A DNA stretch of 33,820 bases, from assembly GCA_947624035.1 (NCBI GenBank), contig CANQIH010000004.1, positions 1 through 33,820 of the forward strand, in the 5' to 3' direction. The stretch comes from an uncultured Oscillospiraceae bacterium. Lineage in GTDB: Bacteria; Bacillota; Clostridia; Oscillospirales; Oscillospiraceae. Positions 1-6,041 of this stretch are shown in pieces. Position numbers and translations under genes: made by a program. The notes under the pieces are model-generated. The model searched no databases. It saw only the letters and a program-made list of their open reading frames with translations, and was not told where the DNA came from. The first letter of the stretch is position 1, and each line of letters begins with the position of its first letter.

Positions 1-1
1 C

Positions 2-77
2 GACTTAGTAGCTCAGGCGGTAGAGCAACTGCCTTTTAAGCAGTGGGTCCGGGGTTCGAGTCCCCGCTAGGTCACCA
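2..77 (+). tRNA. tRNA-Lys (anticodon TTT)
   Basis: A complete cloverleaf is visible. The 7-bp acceptor stem pairs GACTTAG with CTAGGTC (one G-T wobble). The anticodon stem ACTGC/GCAGT encloses the loop CTTTTAA, giving anticodon TTT. The T arm GGGGTTCGAGTCCCC is followed by discriminator A and an encoded CCA. It is the likely integration target of the phage-like block that starts just downstream. Its promoter lies off the left edge. Confidence 0.95.
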
Positions 78-80
78 AAG

Positions 81-115
81 AAAACCCTAGAACCATCGCG
101 GTTCTAGGGTTTTTA
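81..115 (+). terminator. Intrinsic terminator after tRNA-Lys
   Basis: AACCCTAGAACC and GGTTCTAGGGTT form a perfect 12-bp stem with a 5-nt loop, followed by a T run. It is placed directly behind the tRNA. The A run on the other side means it could also stop the leftward phage transcript. Confidence 0.9.
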
Positions 116-138
116 ATGTTTGATGGTGGAGATGATTT

Positions 139-160
139 GTTAGTAACGTGTTAGTAACGT
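139..160. repeat. 11-bp tandem repeat (GTTAGTAACGT x2)
   Basis: Two exact head-to-tail copies of GTTAGTAACGT lie between the tRNA terminator and the last phage-like gene. Tandem sites of about 11 bp beside a tRNA resemble arm-type binding sites of tyrosine integrases. No integrase gene is in the window, so this role is inference. Confidence 0.55.
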
Positions 161-468
161 CAAAGGTTGCCTATCTTTCGCATGACGCTATCATACACCC
201 TTGGATATGCCACTTTGAGCGTGTCCATAAGGTCGTCGATGATGTCCCACGCAGATTCCTCTTTGCCTTTCACCGCCCGCAGGAAGTCGCTGGATACCTC
301 CAACTTGGCAGACATGATAGGCGCAGACGCTTGGGAATATCCTGTGTCCCCCATTAGGTTTGAGCGCACAATATAGAGGTCGGCCAATTTAGAGCAAATA
401 CCGGCGTTTGGATTTTTGACGTTCTCATACTCCGCTATTGCGCTTTCGACCTCGCGTAATGTAAGCAT
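160..468 (-). CDS. Small phage-type protein of unknown function, 102 aa
   Basis: Last gene of the leftward phage-like cluster. The start is supported by GGGAGG 7 nt upstream of ATG. The product is mixed-charge and predicted largely helical, with no signal peptide or membrane segment. I recognise its type only as an uncharacterised protein that travels with the next two genes in gut Clostridia phage-like clusters (from memory, not checked). The upstream 145-aa gene ends 18 nt before this start, so the two are probably co-transcribed. No function is assigned. Confidence 0.75.
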   Translation of the reverse strand: MLTLREVESAIAEYENVKNPNAGICSKLADLYIVRSNLMGDTGYSQASAPIMSAKLEVSSDFLRAVKGKEESAWDIIDDLMDTLKVAYPRVYDSVMRKIGNL

Positions 469-486
469 GGCCGAACCTCCCTATTG

Positions 487-924
487 TTACATCTCTTTCA
501 ACTGCTTCTTGAAGCGGCGGATAGCCTCGCGCTGTTCCTCGGTATCGGCCTCCTCCATCATTGCGTCGACGTGTTCCATCATACCACCACGGCTATACCG
601 ACGGCCACGCATGGAGTTACCGTCACGGTAGCCATCGTCGCGGCTGTACCGGCCCATACTGTCACGGTTGCGGCGATAAGAGTTGCCACCCTCGTTATAG
701 CCGTCACGGGCATACTGATCGCCAAAGCGGCCACGGGCCTCCCAATCGCCAGCCTGAGAGTAACCGCCGCCCTCGTCCATGATGCAGATTTTGTCGATGT
801 TCTTGATGGTGTCGGTCAGCTTGTGAGCCAGTTCAAGGTCACCAGCGCCCATCTCGGGCTTACGGGCAACTTCGTCCAGTTCCTCGCACAGCTTGTCCCG
901 CAGTTCATACATAGATTTACCCAT
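487..924 (-). CDS. Arg/Gly/Tyr-rich phage-type protein, 145 aa
   Basis: Starts at ATG with AAAGGAG 6 nt upstream. The N-terminal 50 residues are a helical, acidic segment (MYELRDKLCEELDEV...). The middle (about 60-115) is a low-complexity stretch rich in Gly, Arg, Tyr, Ser and Asp with recurring YSR/RY/RDG motifs. The C-terminus returns to acidic/basic helix. The organisation suggests a helical oligomerisation region with a disordered cationic linker that could bind nucleic acid or act as a scaffold; that is inference. Homologues I recall are annotated hypothetical. It sits 12 nt downstream of the 148-aa gene. Confidence 0.75.
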   Translation of the reverse strand: MGKSMYELRDKLCEELDEVARKPEMGAGDLELAHKLTDTIKNIDKICIMDEGGGYSQAGDWEARGRFGDQYARDGYNEGGNSYRRNRDSMGRYSRDDGYRDGNSMRGRRYSRGGMMEHVDAMMEEADTEEQREAIRRFKKQLKEM

Positions 925-936
925 TATTTACTCCTT

Positions 937-1383
937 TCACGCCACGCGGGTAAACGCAATGGCCGCATTGGTTACGTTTATACCCTGAGTGATTGCCTCC
1001 ACGGTGACGGTAGCACAGCACCCGCGCGGAACGTCTACGTAAGCGAATGTAGACACGTGATTAATATCCGTCACAACAGCGGCGGGGGTCACAGTGGCGA
1101 TAGAGCTTGCCAGAGGTTCACCGTTTAGCGCAATAGCCACGGTCGCGCCGGTAGCCGGAGTGCCGCCGTCAGCGACAGCAAGGTTGCCCTGGAACTGCAC
1201 CAAATAGCGTGCAAAGCACTGGTTACAAGCGCAACCGGGGCCACGCAAAGTAAACAGGCCGCTGTCCTGACGGTGAATCACAAGGCCCTTATTGCAAGGT
1301 ATCGGGCTTTCGGTAAAAATCACGTTCTGCCCTGCGATGACGGCTTGCTGTGCGATTGAAGTGTAATATGCCGTAAAAATCAT
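937..1383 (-). CDS. Putative TNF/BclA-like beta-jelly-roll structural protein, 148 aa
   Basis: The frame is open back to 1527, but the upstream part overlaps the end of the HNH gene and lacks an SD, so I take the ATG at 1383, giving MIFTAYYT. AAAGGA abuts this ATG with almost no spacer, which is unusual. The protein is mostly beta-type, with a pattern resembling the C-terminal trimeric domain of BclA or C1q/TNF-like proteins: a hydrophobic N-terminal strand, FTLRG, a YLVQFQGNLAV strand, ALNGEPL, and a closing segment ending in AFTRVA. Several Cys cluster in its middle (GCACNQC). A virion-surface or adhesin role is inference; fold similarity is judged by eye. Confidence 0.65.
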   Translation of the reverse strand: MIFTAYYTSIAQQAVIAGQNVIFTESPIPCNKGLVIHRQDSGLFTLRGPGCACNQCFARYLVQFQGNLAVADGGTPATGATVAIALNGEPLASSIATVTPAAVVTDINHVSTFAYVDVPRGCCATVTVEAITQGINVTNAAIAFTRVA

Positions 1384-1400
1384 TCCTTTCGTAAAAGATA

Positions 1401-1426
1401 GCGGCGAGGGCATACACCCCCGCCGC
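1401..1426 (-). terminator. GC-rich hairpin, probable terminator of the HNH gene
   Basis: On the minus strand GCGGCGGGGG pairs with CCCUCGCCGC (10 bp, one G-U) around a 6-nt loop, followed by UAUCUUUU. It lies between the HNH gene stop and the next gene's start, ending only 17 nt before that ATG. It may terminate the inserted HNH unit, or shape the leader of the next gene. Confidence 0.5.
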
Positions 1427-1484
1427 TTGTGTACAGTATCGGCATAAACCGACCATTTTGCCGACGAAGGCAAAAAGCTGTTTA

Positions 1485-2117
1485 TTATTCGGATTTCGGA
1501 TTTTTCCAAGCTGGTGTTGTAAGGCAATCTTCAACACTCCACCCTTTTAAAATCCTCATCCTAATTGTGTTTTTGTGTAATCCCGTTTTTCTTGCCCACT
1601 GTGAATAGGTCAACCTTTTTCCGTCAAACTCAATATATTTGTTCGTATATCTATTATTTGCCTGCTGGATAGCAGTCGCCCACCGGCAATTTTCTGGGCA
1701 ATAATCTCCATCGTTGTCTATCCTATCAATGGTCAAATCATCTGCATACCCGTGAGACACGGACCATTTAACAAACTCTGAAAAATCTTCCCATTCCTTA
1801 CAGACTGTTATTCCCCTTCCTCCGTACAATTTGTAACCATTGGCGCATGGGTCTGAACATCTTTTTTTCATTCCCTGCCATATATGATTTAGACGCTTGT
1901 AGGATTCTCGGGACAATCCGCTTGTTTTTCTGGCCTCTGTTCTAATATAATGCATACAACCACATGATTTTATGGTACCGTTTTTAAGATGGTGTGCATA
2001 ATGGATGGATTGATTTCCGCAATCACATTGGCACAGCCACTTTCCGCCTCCAATATACTTTATCGGAGTAAGCATTCCGTATTTTCCCCCGGTAATATCA
2101 GTATGTTTCCGTGGCAT
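1485..2117 (-). CDS. HNH-like homing endonuclease with zinc ribbon, 210 aa
   Basis: N-terminal zinc ribbon (CQCDCG...SCGC, about residues 29-54), then YGGRGI.VCKEWEDF and the core IDRIDNDGDYCPENCRWAT (about 135-153), then a C-terminal NUMOD-like helix-turn-helix (FDGKRLTYSQWARKTG). The core matches the DH-x-N...NLRWAT pattern of HNH_3-type free-standing homing endonucleases, with Arg where the usual first His sits. ATG at 2117 follows GGAG at good spacing. The gene is clearly more AT-rich than its neighbours and has its own promoter (TTGACT-17-TATAAT), so it looks like a separate mobile insertion. It is divergent from a ribbon-helix-helix gene. Confidence 0.8.
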   Translation of the reverse strand: MPRKHTDITGGKYGMLTPIKYIGGGKWLCQCDCGNQSIHYAHHLKNGTIKSCGCMHYIRTEARKTSGLSRESYKRLNHIWQGMKKRCSDPCANGYKLYGGRGITVCKEWEDFSEFVKWSVSHGYADDLTIDRIDNDGDYCPENCRWATAIQQANNRYTNKYIEFDGKRLTYSQWARKTGLHKNTIRMRILKGWSVEDCLTTPAWKNPKSE

Positions 2118-2130
2118 TATATCAATCTCC

Positions 2131-2203
2131 TTACCTAAGATTACCTAAATTATATCACTTTTTCGGTTGACAGTCAAGCGTAATTTGTGGTATTCTTAGG
2201 TAA
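2131..2203. promoter_or_regulatory. Back-to-back promoters with repeated TTACCTAAG operator-like sites
   Basis: Leftward promoter: TTGACT (2172-2177 complement), 17-nt spacer, TATAAT (2149-2154 complement). Rightward promoter: TTGACA (2167-2172), 18-nt spacer, TATTCT (2191-2196). The two -35 boxes overlap. TTACCTAAG at 2131-2139, TTACCTAA at 2141-2148 and the inverted copy CTTAGGTAA at 2195-2203 sit at the two start-site regions. Repeated short sites of this kind suit binding by the neighbouring ribbon-helix-helix protein. Autoregulation is inferred. Confidence 0.7.
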
Positions 2204-2217
2204 AGGAGTTGATTTTT

Positions 2218-2382
2218 ATGCCAAATAACGAAGGGCTTACAAACCGTTGCCGTCTTACTGTTTCGGTAGATAAGGAGCTAATTGCCAAATTAAAGGATTA
2301 CTCGAAAAAAACGATGGTGCCAGTCAGCAGGCTATTAGATGTTGCAATCAAAAGGCTTTTGGAGCAAGGGATTAACCAGTGA
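2218..2382 (+). CDS. Ribbon-helix-helix (Arc/CopG-like) DNA-binding protein, 54 aa
   Basis: Too short for the ORF track. ATG at 2218 follows AAAGGAG 9 nt upstream and the frame ends at TGA 2380-2382. The product reads RLTVSVDKELIAKLKDYS, then VPVSRLLDVAIKRLLEQ. This is the classic RHH layout: one beta strand carrying DNA contacts, then two amphipathic helices. It is divergent from the HNH gene and shares its promoter DNA, where three TTACCTAAG-like sites lie. The likely role is repressor of the HNH gene and of itself. It ends one base short of the convergent Gly-rich gene, showing very tight packing. Identification is by motif pattern, not by search. Confidence 0.8.
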   Translation: MPNNEGLTNRCRLTVSVDKELIAKLKDYSKKTMVPVSRLLDVAIKRLLEQGINQ

Positions 2383-2383
2383 T

Positions 2384-3423
2384 TTAGGCGGCGTAACCGT
2401 TGCAACCGCAGCCGCAACCGCTGTTGTTCAGACCAATCCCGTAAGAGGACTGGAAGGGAGAACAAGTGATATAGGCGGGCTGGGGGCAAGGCCGCAGGGT
2501 GTTCACCAGATAGTTGTTCTGGGCCTGCTGGCTAGCGGCCAGATCGGCGCGGAACAGCTGCTGATTGAGTGCGGTGATCTGCGCGTCCTTCGCAGCGATC
2601 TCCTGCTGGGTCAGCTTGTCCAGCACAGCGCGGGCATTGTCGTTCTGGTTGGTGATGATGTCCCGCGTCATGGTCTGCATGGCATACCGGGTGTCGCAAG
2701 CCTGAGCACTGATGTTGCTGTTGATGCCCGCAAGGGTCTGCTGAGCATCGCAGCAGCAACCGGCAATCTGGGTAGCCAGCGCGTTCTGGCCCTGCAACGT
2801 GGCAATGGTCTGCGCGTTGAAGCCCTGCTGGACAGTGGTACCGAGAGCGTTGATTTTGCCAGCGGTGTCATACTGCTGGTTGCAGATAGTGGAGTTGAGG
2901 TTGGCAAAGCCCAGGTTGACGGCATCGTTGGCGTTCTGGATTTCGCGCTTGACATCCTGGAAGGACATATCCTGGCACAGCTCGCCGCGAGTGAGGGCCT
3001 GACCGCCGCCGCCGTTACCGCCGAAACCGCCGCCAAAACCGCCCCACCCCCAAGCGAAGATGAAGAAGAGGATTATCCCGTGTTGTTATCGTAAAGGCTT
3101 TTTATCCTATACTTCTATTGCTTTCTATTCGCAATAGTCCGGCATACCTTTTCAACTCATAGAGTTGTCGCGGTCTCGTGGACGGATTATATCTTTTCAC
3201 CGTCTATGCTCTGCCCCTGACTATACTTTGCATAGCCTTCGGTTCTGATTCCCATTTCAGGGTTCCAGCTTAATACCGCGATTTTTCAATGTGCGTCACC
3301 GCACAAAGTGGCAGATTTCTACCAGGCACCATCGCCGCCCCACATGCCAGAATTGTTGTTACCACAATTCCCGGTGCATGCGGCAATATCAGCGGGCGTC
3401 ATAGAATCTACGGTTAGAGACAT
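2384..3423 (-). CDS. Gly/Trp-rich phage-type membrane protein, split by a group I intron (join 3423-3321, 3078-2384)
   Basis: Exon 1 (3423-3321, 103 nt) starts at ATG behind AAAGGAG and encodes MSLTVDSMTPADIAACTG...GDGAW. Exon 2 (3078-2384, 695 nt) continues WIILFFIFAWGWGGFGG. Joined they give 798 nt, exactly 265 codons plus stop, with the junction inside a Trp codon. The ORF track shows only the internal 194-aa part. The protein has one TM segment (about 33-47), a Gly-rich hinge, a long Gln/Asn/Ala-rich helical region with repeated short helices, and a Cys-rich tail (CGCGCNG). It resembles a family common in gut Clostridia phage-like clusters, of unknown function (recalled, not searched). 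A divergent promoter pair lies upstream. Confidence 0.8.
3079..3320 (-). ncRNA. ORF-less group I intron (242 nt)
   Basis: On the minus strand the 5' exon ends ...GCCUGGU and the intron ends in G, the two hallmark bases. The exon end UGGU pairs with intron GCCA, placing a U-G wobble at the splice site (P1). P2 is UGUGC/GCACA. P3 is UCGCGGU with the distant ACCGCGA. P7 can form from GCAUA and UAUGC, with a GACGG.../CCGUC insert hairpin between the P7 5' strand and P3'. P8 is CAACUC-UAU-GAGUUG. A CUAUUG...CAAUAG hairpin fits P9. Strand order matches the group I core. Removal restores the host frame exactly. An HNH-like gene lies just upstream, which suggests endonuclease-in-trans mobility (inference). 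Confidence 0.88.
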
Positions 3424-3448
3424 TGTTTTCTCCTTTGATAAAAATATT

Positions 3449-3500
3449 TCTATAAAATCGGCCGATTTCAATAGACAATTAAGTGGATATGTGATATAAT
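3449..3500. promoter_or_regulatory. Divergent promoters for the intron-split gene and HNH gene 2
   Basis: Rightward: TAGACA (3472-3477), 17-nt spacer, TATAAT (3495-3500), driving the HNH gene. Leftward: TTGTCT (complement of 3473-3478), 18-nt spacer, TATAGA (complement of 3449-3454), driving the intron-split gene. The -35 boxes overlap, as in the other HNH module, and GTGATATAAT occurs at the -10 of both HNH genes. Confidence 0.65.
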
Positions 3501-3543
3501 TGCATTATGGGGACGGGGTAAATAAAGCTAAACGGAGGCACAA

Positions 3544-4398
3544 ATGCAATCGTATTCAATGAGGAAAATAGAAGATTATATCGGTAAGCGTTACGGGCAT
3601 TTGACCGTTATAGGTGAAGCGCCGAAAACACACAAATACTCAAACTCTTTTCTGTTCCAGTGCGATTGCGGGAATGTGATTGCGGAACAGCCTACAAGGG
3701 TTATGTCCGGGCATAAATCAAGTTGCGGAAAATGTGAGTATGCCGGGAAAACTGGAATACCAACATTTAACCCGGATGATTACATAGGGCGAAAGAATAA
3801 TATGTTGACCGTGATAGGCGTAGCTGACAAAAAGCCAACCGAAAAACGATGGAAACTAAAATGCCTTTGCGATTGCGGAAACTACACAGAAATATATCCA
3901 GACCAATTCAACCGGGGCGCTGTGAAGTCTTGTGGGTGTTTGCGCCGCCGTGGTACACGCACAGTAGACAGCCGCTCAAAACATCCTCTTTATGGGATAT
4001 GGAACCAGATGATGGGCCGTTGCTACCGCAAGTCAGATAAGCATTACCACTTGTACGGCGGGCGTGGTATCAAGGTGTGTGAAGAATGGCACGATTTTTG
4101 GAACTTTGCGAAATGGTCTGATTCTATCGGTGGCAGGCCGGACAATGAAGAAATTGACCGCATAGACAATGACGGCGACTATTGCCCGGAGAATTGCCGC
4201 TGGGCCACGCGAAAGCAACAAAACTCTAATAAGTCAAATAACATCGTCATTGAGTACAACGGAAAGAAACAGACCCTTGCTGAATGGTCGGAAGAAACGG
4301 GTATAAGATGGGGAGTGCTAAACCATCGGTATCACCGTGGGTGGAGCGCAGAAAGAATGTTGACAACGCCCGTACAGATACACAAAAAGCACGACTAG
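3544..4398 (+). CDS. HNH-like homing endonuclease with two zinc ribbons, 284 aa
   Basis: ATG follows GGAGG at 7 nt. The N-terminus has two related units, each starting YIG...LTVIG and ending in a CxCG...C-G-x-C zinc ribbon (about residues 13-60 and 80-137). Then come YGGRGIKVCEEWHDF, IDRIDNDGDYCPENCRWAT (about 205-223), and a C-terminal NUMOD-like HTH (EYNGKKQTLAEWSEETG). It is a longer paralogue of the HNH protein at 1485-2117; the duplicated ribbon is the main difference. It is AT-rich, runs against the surrounding phage genes, and starts 120 bp upstream of exon 1 of the intron-split gene. It may therefore be the mobility enzyme for that intron or for its own spread. Arg replaces the first His of a typical HNH motif. 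Confidence 0.8.
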   Translation: MQSYSMRKIEDYIGKRYGHLTVIGEAPKTHKYSNSFLFQCDCGNVIAEQPTRVMSGHKSSCGKCEYAGKTGIPTFNPDDYIGRKNNMLTVIGVADKKPTEKRWKLKCLCDCGNYTEIYPDQFNRGAVKSCGCLRRRGTRTVDSRSKHPLYGIWNQMMGRCYRKSDKHYHLYGGRGIKVCEEWHDFWNFAKWSDSIGGRPDNEEIDRIDNDGDYCPENCRWATRKQQNSNKSNNIVIEYNGKKQTLAEWSEETGIRWGVLNHRYHRGWSAERMLTTPVQIHKKHD

Positions 4399-4508
4399 TC
4401 TAACCGCTGGGCGGTTTCTTCTTCGTCGGTCCAGTCTTTACCGAACAAAGCGCAAAAGAGCATTAGTATAATCCATGCGCCGTCATCGTTCCAAATATCT
4501 TCTGTCAT
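4395..4508 (-). CDS. Tiny membrane peptide, 37 aa
   Basis: Below the ORF-track cutoff. ATG at 4508 overlaps the upstream gene's TGA (ATGA), a sign of translational coupling. The peptide reads MTEDIWNDDGAW, then IILMLFCALFG, then an acidic tail. It therefore carries one short hydrophobic segment. NDDGAWIIL closely matches GGDGAWWIIL at the TM segment of the intron-split protein, so it may be a short relative. Its stop codon overlaps that of the convergent HNH gene by four bases. Function unknown. Confidence 0.6.
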   Translation of the reverse strand: MTEDIWNDDGAWIILMLFCALFGKDWTDEEETAQRLD

Positions 4509-4723
4509 TTGAACATATCCTGGAACTGGCTCGCCATCTGTTGTGCCATATTAAGCTGCTGCTGGCTGATCTTGCCGGAGTTGACCATGTTCATCACGGT
4601 CTGCTTGGGGTCGCCCTGGAAGGTCTGACGGAACTGTTTGAAGCTCTGTACCATCTGCTGCATATTGCCAAACGGTCCGGGCATGGAACCGCCGCCGAGG
4701 GCTGAAAACAAGGGATTAGGCAT
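4505..4723 (-). CDS. Small Met/Gln-rich phage-type protein, 72 aa
   Basis: AGGAGGT lies upstream of the ATG, inside the end of the previous gene (overlap ATGCCTAA). The Gly/Pro-rich N-terminus (PLFSALGGGSMPGPFG) is followed by an amphipathic Met/Gln/Phe-rich helical region. No domain is recognised. It belongs to the same leftward set of small phage-type genes and is coupled on both sides by short overlaps. Function unknown. Confidence 0.75.
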   Translation of the reverse strand: MPNPLFSALGGGSMPGPFGNMQQMVQSFKQFRQTFQGDPKQTVMNMVNSGKISQQQLNMAQQMASQFQDMFK

Positions 4724-5195
4724 CCTCTGTTACCTCCTTTTTGGGCTTGCAAGTGCATTTCTTGGCTTTAAGAGCCTCTAATTCGTCTACTACGGACTGG
4801 AACTCTGCGCGGGTCACATAGTCAGGAATAGGAGCGGCGGCAGGTGTCCTCTGCGCCGCTGTGCGCTCTGTGTAGTCCAGCACGCGCATGGACGGCATAC
4901 CAGAGGAATCTACGGTCTTGATGTATACGGTCTGGTTTTCGCTATCCCACAAGGGAACGGTGTTCCCGTTTCCAACGAGGAAAGACTTTGCCCCGGCCTC
5001 GCCCTGGACCCATATCATGCTGTTGTTAGGCTGAGGAACGGGCTGTTGCATTGGTTGGGGCATTGGTGCCCCCGCCATCGGCTGCTGAAAGTTCATAGCG
5101 TTACGATTCCTAAGCATTGCAAGATTGTCAGGCATAGGAGCGTAATTAATGTTTCCGCCGTTAGGTGTATTATCGGGAACCCACATATAACCCAT
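4716..5195 (-). CDS. Phage-type protein with Pro/Gln-rich N-terminus, 159 aa
   Basis: The ORF opens at 5210, but GGAGGGC sits 8 nt upstream of the ATG at 5195, so the start MGYMWVPD is preferred. Layout: short aromatic N-terminus, a Met/Pro/Gln-rich disordered stretch (about 30-60), a compact beta segment with IWVQGEAGAKSFLVG and NQTVYIKTVDSSG, then a coiled-coil-like tail (FQSVVDELEALKAKK) ending in a CTCKPKK cluster. This looks like a small structural or assembly protein; no function is assigned. The upstream gap contains the 20-bp repeat array. Confidence 0.75.
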   Translation of the reverse strand: MGYMWVPDNTPNGGNINYAPMPDNLAMLRNRNAMNFQQPMAGAPMPQPMQQPVPQPNNSMIWVQGEAGAKSFLVGNGNTVPLWDSENQTVYIKTVDSSGMPSMRVLDYTERTAAQRTPAAAPIPDYVTRAEFQSVVDELEALKAKKCTCKPKKEVTEDA

Positions 5196-5288
5196 GTTTT
5201 TGCCCTCCATTTATCAAAATTTCTCTTAACTGTTACCGGATTTTGTTAACTGATTTAGCTTTTGTTAGCTCATTTGTTTGATTATTAA

Positions 5289-5399
5289 GTTGATGTTTGC
5301 TTATTGAGTTGATTTATCAGTTGGTGAATTGATTTTGCGGTTGGTGAATTGACTTTCCAGTTGATTAATCTCTACGTCAGTTGACCTATCTTCTGGCGG
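5289..5399. repeat. 20-bp phased GTTGRT repeat array
   Basis: GTTG-starting units begin at 5320, 5340, 5360 and 5380, exactly 20 bp apart, with further GTTGAT at 5289 and 5308. Two adjacent units share GGTTGGTGAATTGA. The rest of 5211-5385 is AT-rich and non-coding. A 20-bp phase puts the sites on one DNA face, as in arrays for a cooperative binding protein or iterons. The last unit enters the end of the papain-like gene. Function unknown. Confidence 0.6.
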
Positions 5400-5775
5400 T
5401 CTGGTCCATATGCTCCCAGTAATATAAGGGTATCTCATCGGAGCTGTCCCACGTATCAAAAATAATTCCTTGTTTAACGCACACAACATGCCCAGAAATC
5501 GCGAGGACGTACGTCCCTGTCGGATTATCCCTTGCGAAGTCGGCGACCGTGTACGGCTCTCCTACGTCTGGTATGAGGTGCCGCCGGAATCCGTGGTCTT
5601 TGAGATACTCGCCCCATATGAAGTTGCTGGACGGCATGTCACAAAGCTCATAGCCTTTAAGGACTATACCTGTATAGGTTTCATCCCACGTCTGGTCTAA
5701 TGCCTTGGATATGGCCCGGATAACGCAGTCACCCACACGTTTCCCTTTTGGGCTAGGGTTATACTCCTGCCACAT
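5386..5775 (-). CDS. Papain/C39-like predicted cysteine peptidase of phage type, 129 aa
   Basis: The start at ATG 5775 overlaps the upstream TGA (TGATG), so translation is probably coupled; the longer ORF start at 5808 would overlap that gene further. The layout matches a small papain-like fold: GDCVIRAIS near residue 15 with the candidate nucleophile Cys, GTYVLAISGHVV with the candidate His, and FDTWDSS with the candidate Asp/Asn. Conserved DCV.RA and SGH motifs recur in uncharacterised phage proteins. A role in head maturation, ubiquitin-like processing or wall cleavage cannot be chosen from sequence. The catalytic assignment is by motif only. Confidence 0.65.
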   Translation of the reverse strand: MWQEYNPSPKGKRVGDCVIRAISKALDQTWDETYTGIVLKGYELCDMPSSNFIWGEYLKDHGFRRHLIPDVGEPYTVADFARDNPTGTYVLAISGHVVCVKQGIIFDTWDSSDEIPLYYWEHMDQTARR

Positions 5776-5942
5776 CAGCCGACAGCCTCCTGCGCGATCT
5801 GCTCGCACTCTTGGCGATATATTCTCTCCTGCTCTTCGATGAACTCTTCTAGTTTTCCGTCACGGCGAAGTCTAAAGACCATGCCGACAGCCTCAGAGAG
5901 AGGAAAACCGAAGGATATCAATTTAAGTTCATCTTCGCCCAT
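5775..5942 (-). CDS. Small charged protein, 55 aa
   Basis: The ORF track opens at a TTG at 5978, but GGAGG lies 6 nt before ATG 5942, giving MGEDELKLISFG. A second SD (AAAGGAGGG) lies 12 nt before the TTG, so a 67-aa form is possible. The product is an N-terminal hydrophobic patch followed by a Glu/Arg-rich helix (EEFIEEQERIYRQECEQ). It is coupled to the papain-like gene by a TGATG overlap. Function unknown. Confidence 0.6.
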   Translation of the reverse strand: MGEDELKLISFGFPLSEAVGMVFRLRRDGKLEEFIEEQERIYRQECEQIAQEAVG

Positions 5943-5963
5943 AACGGCCTCCAAAAAGATAGA

Positions 5964-5993
5964 GGGAACACGTACCAATGGTATGTTGTTCCC
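5964..5993. promoter_or_regulatory. Palindrome over the SD of the 55-aa gene operon
   Basis: GGGAACA-CGTACC-AAT-GGTATG-TTGTTCCC is an imperfect 13-bp inverted repeat with a 3-nt centre. On the minus strand its first arm overlaps AAAGGAGGG. It could be an operator or a leader hairpin controlling translation. Confidence 0.45.
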
Positions 5994-6041
5994 TCCTTTG
6001 ATTTAATTGTACATCGGGCCGATTTTCTTTGTGGGAAGGTT

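Noticed and set aside
484-1128. Plus-strand ORFs in the first 3 kb, such as 484-1128 and 2339-3094
   Set aside because: Antisense shadows of leftward genes that have SDs, coupling and recognisable layout; 2339-3094 also crosses the intron 3' splice site.
1384-1527. N-terminal extension of the 148-aa jelly-roll gene
   Set aside because: It overlaps the HNH gene end, passes through the hairpin at 1401-1426, and has no SD.
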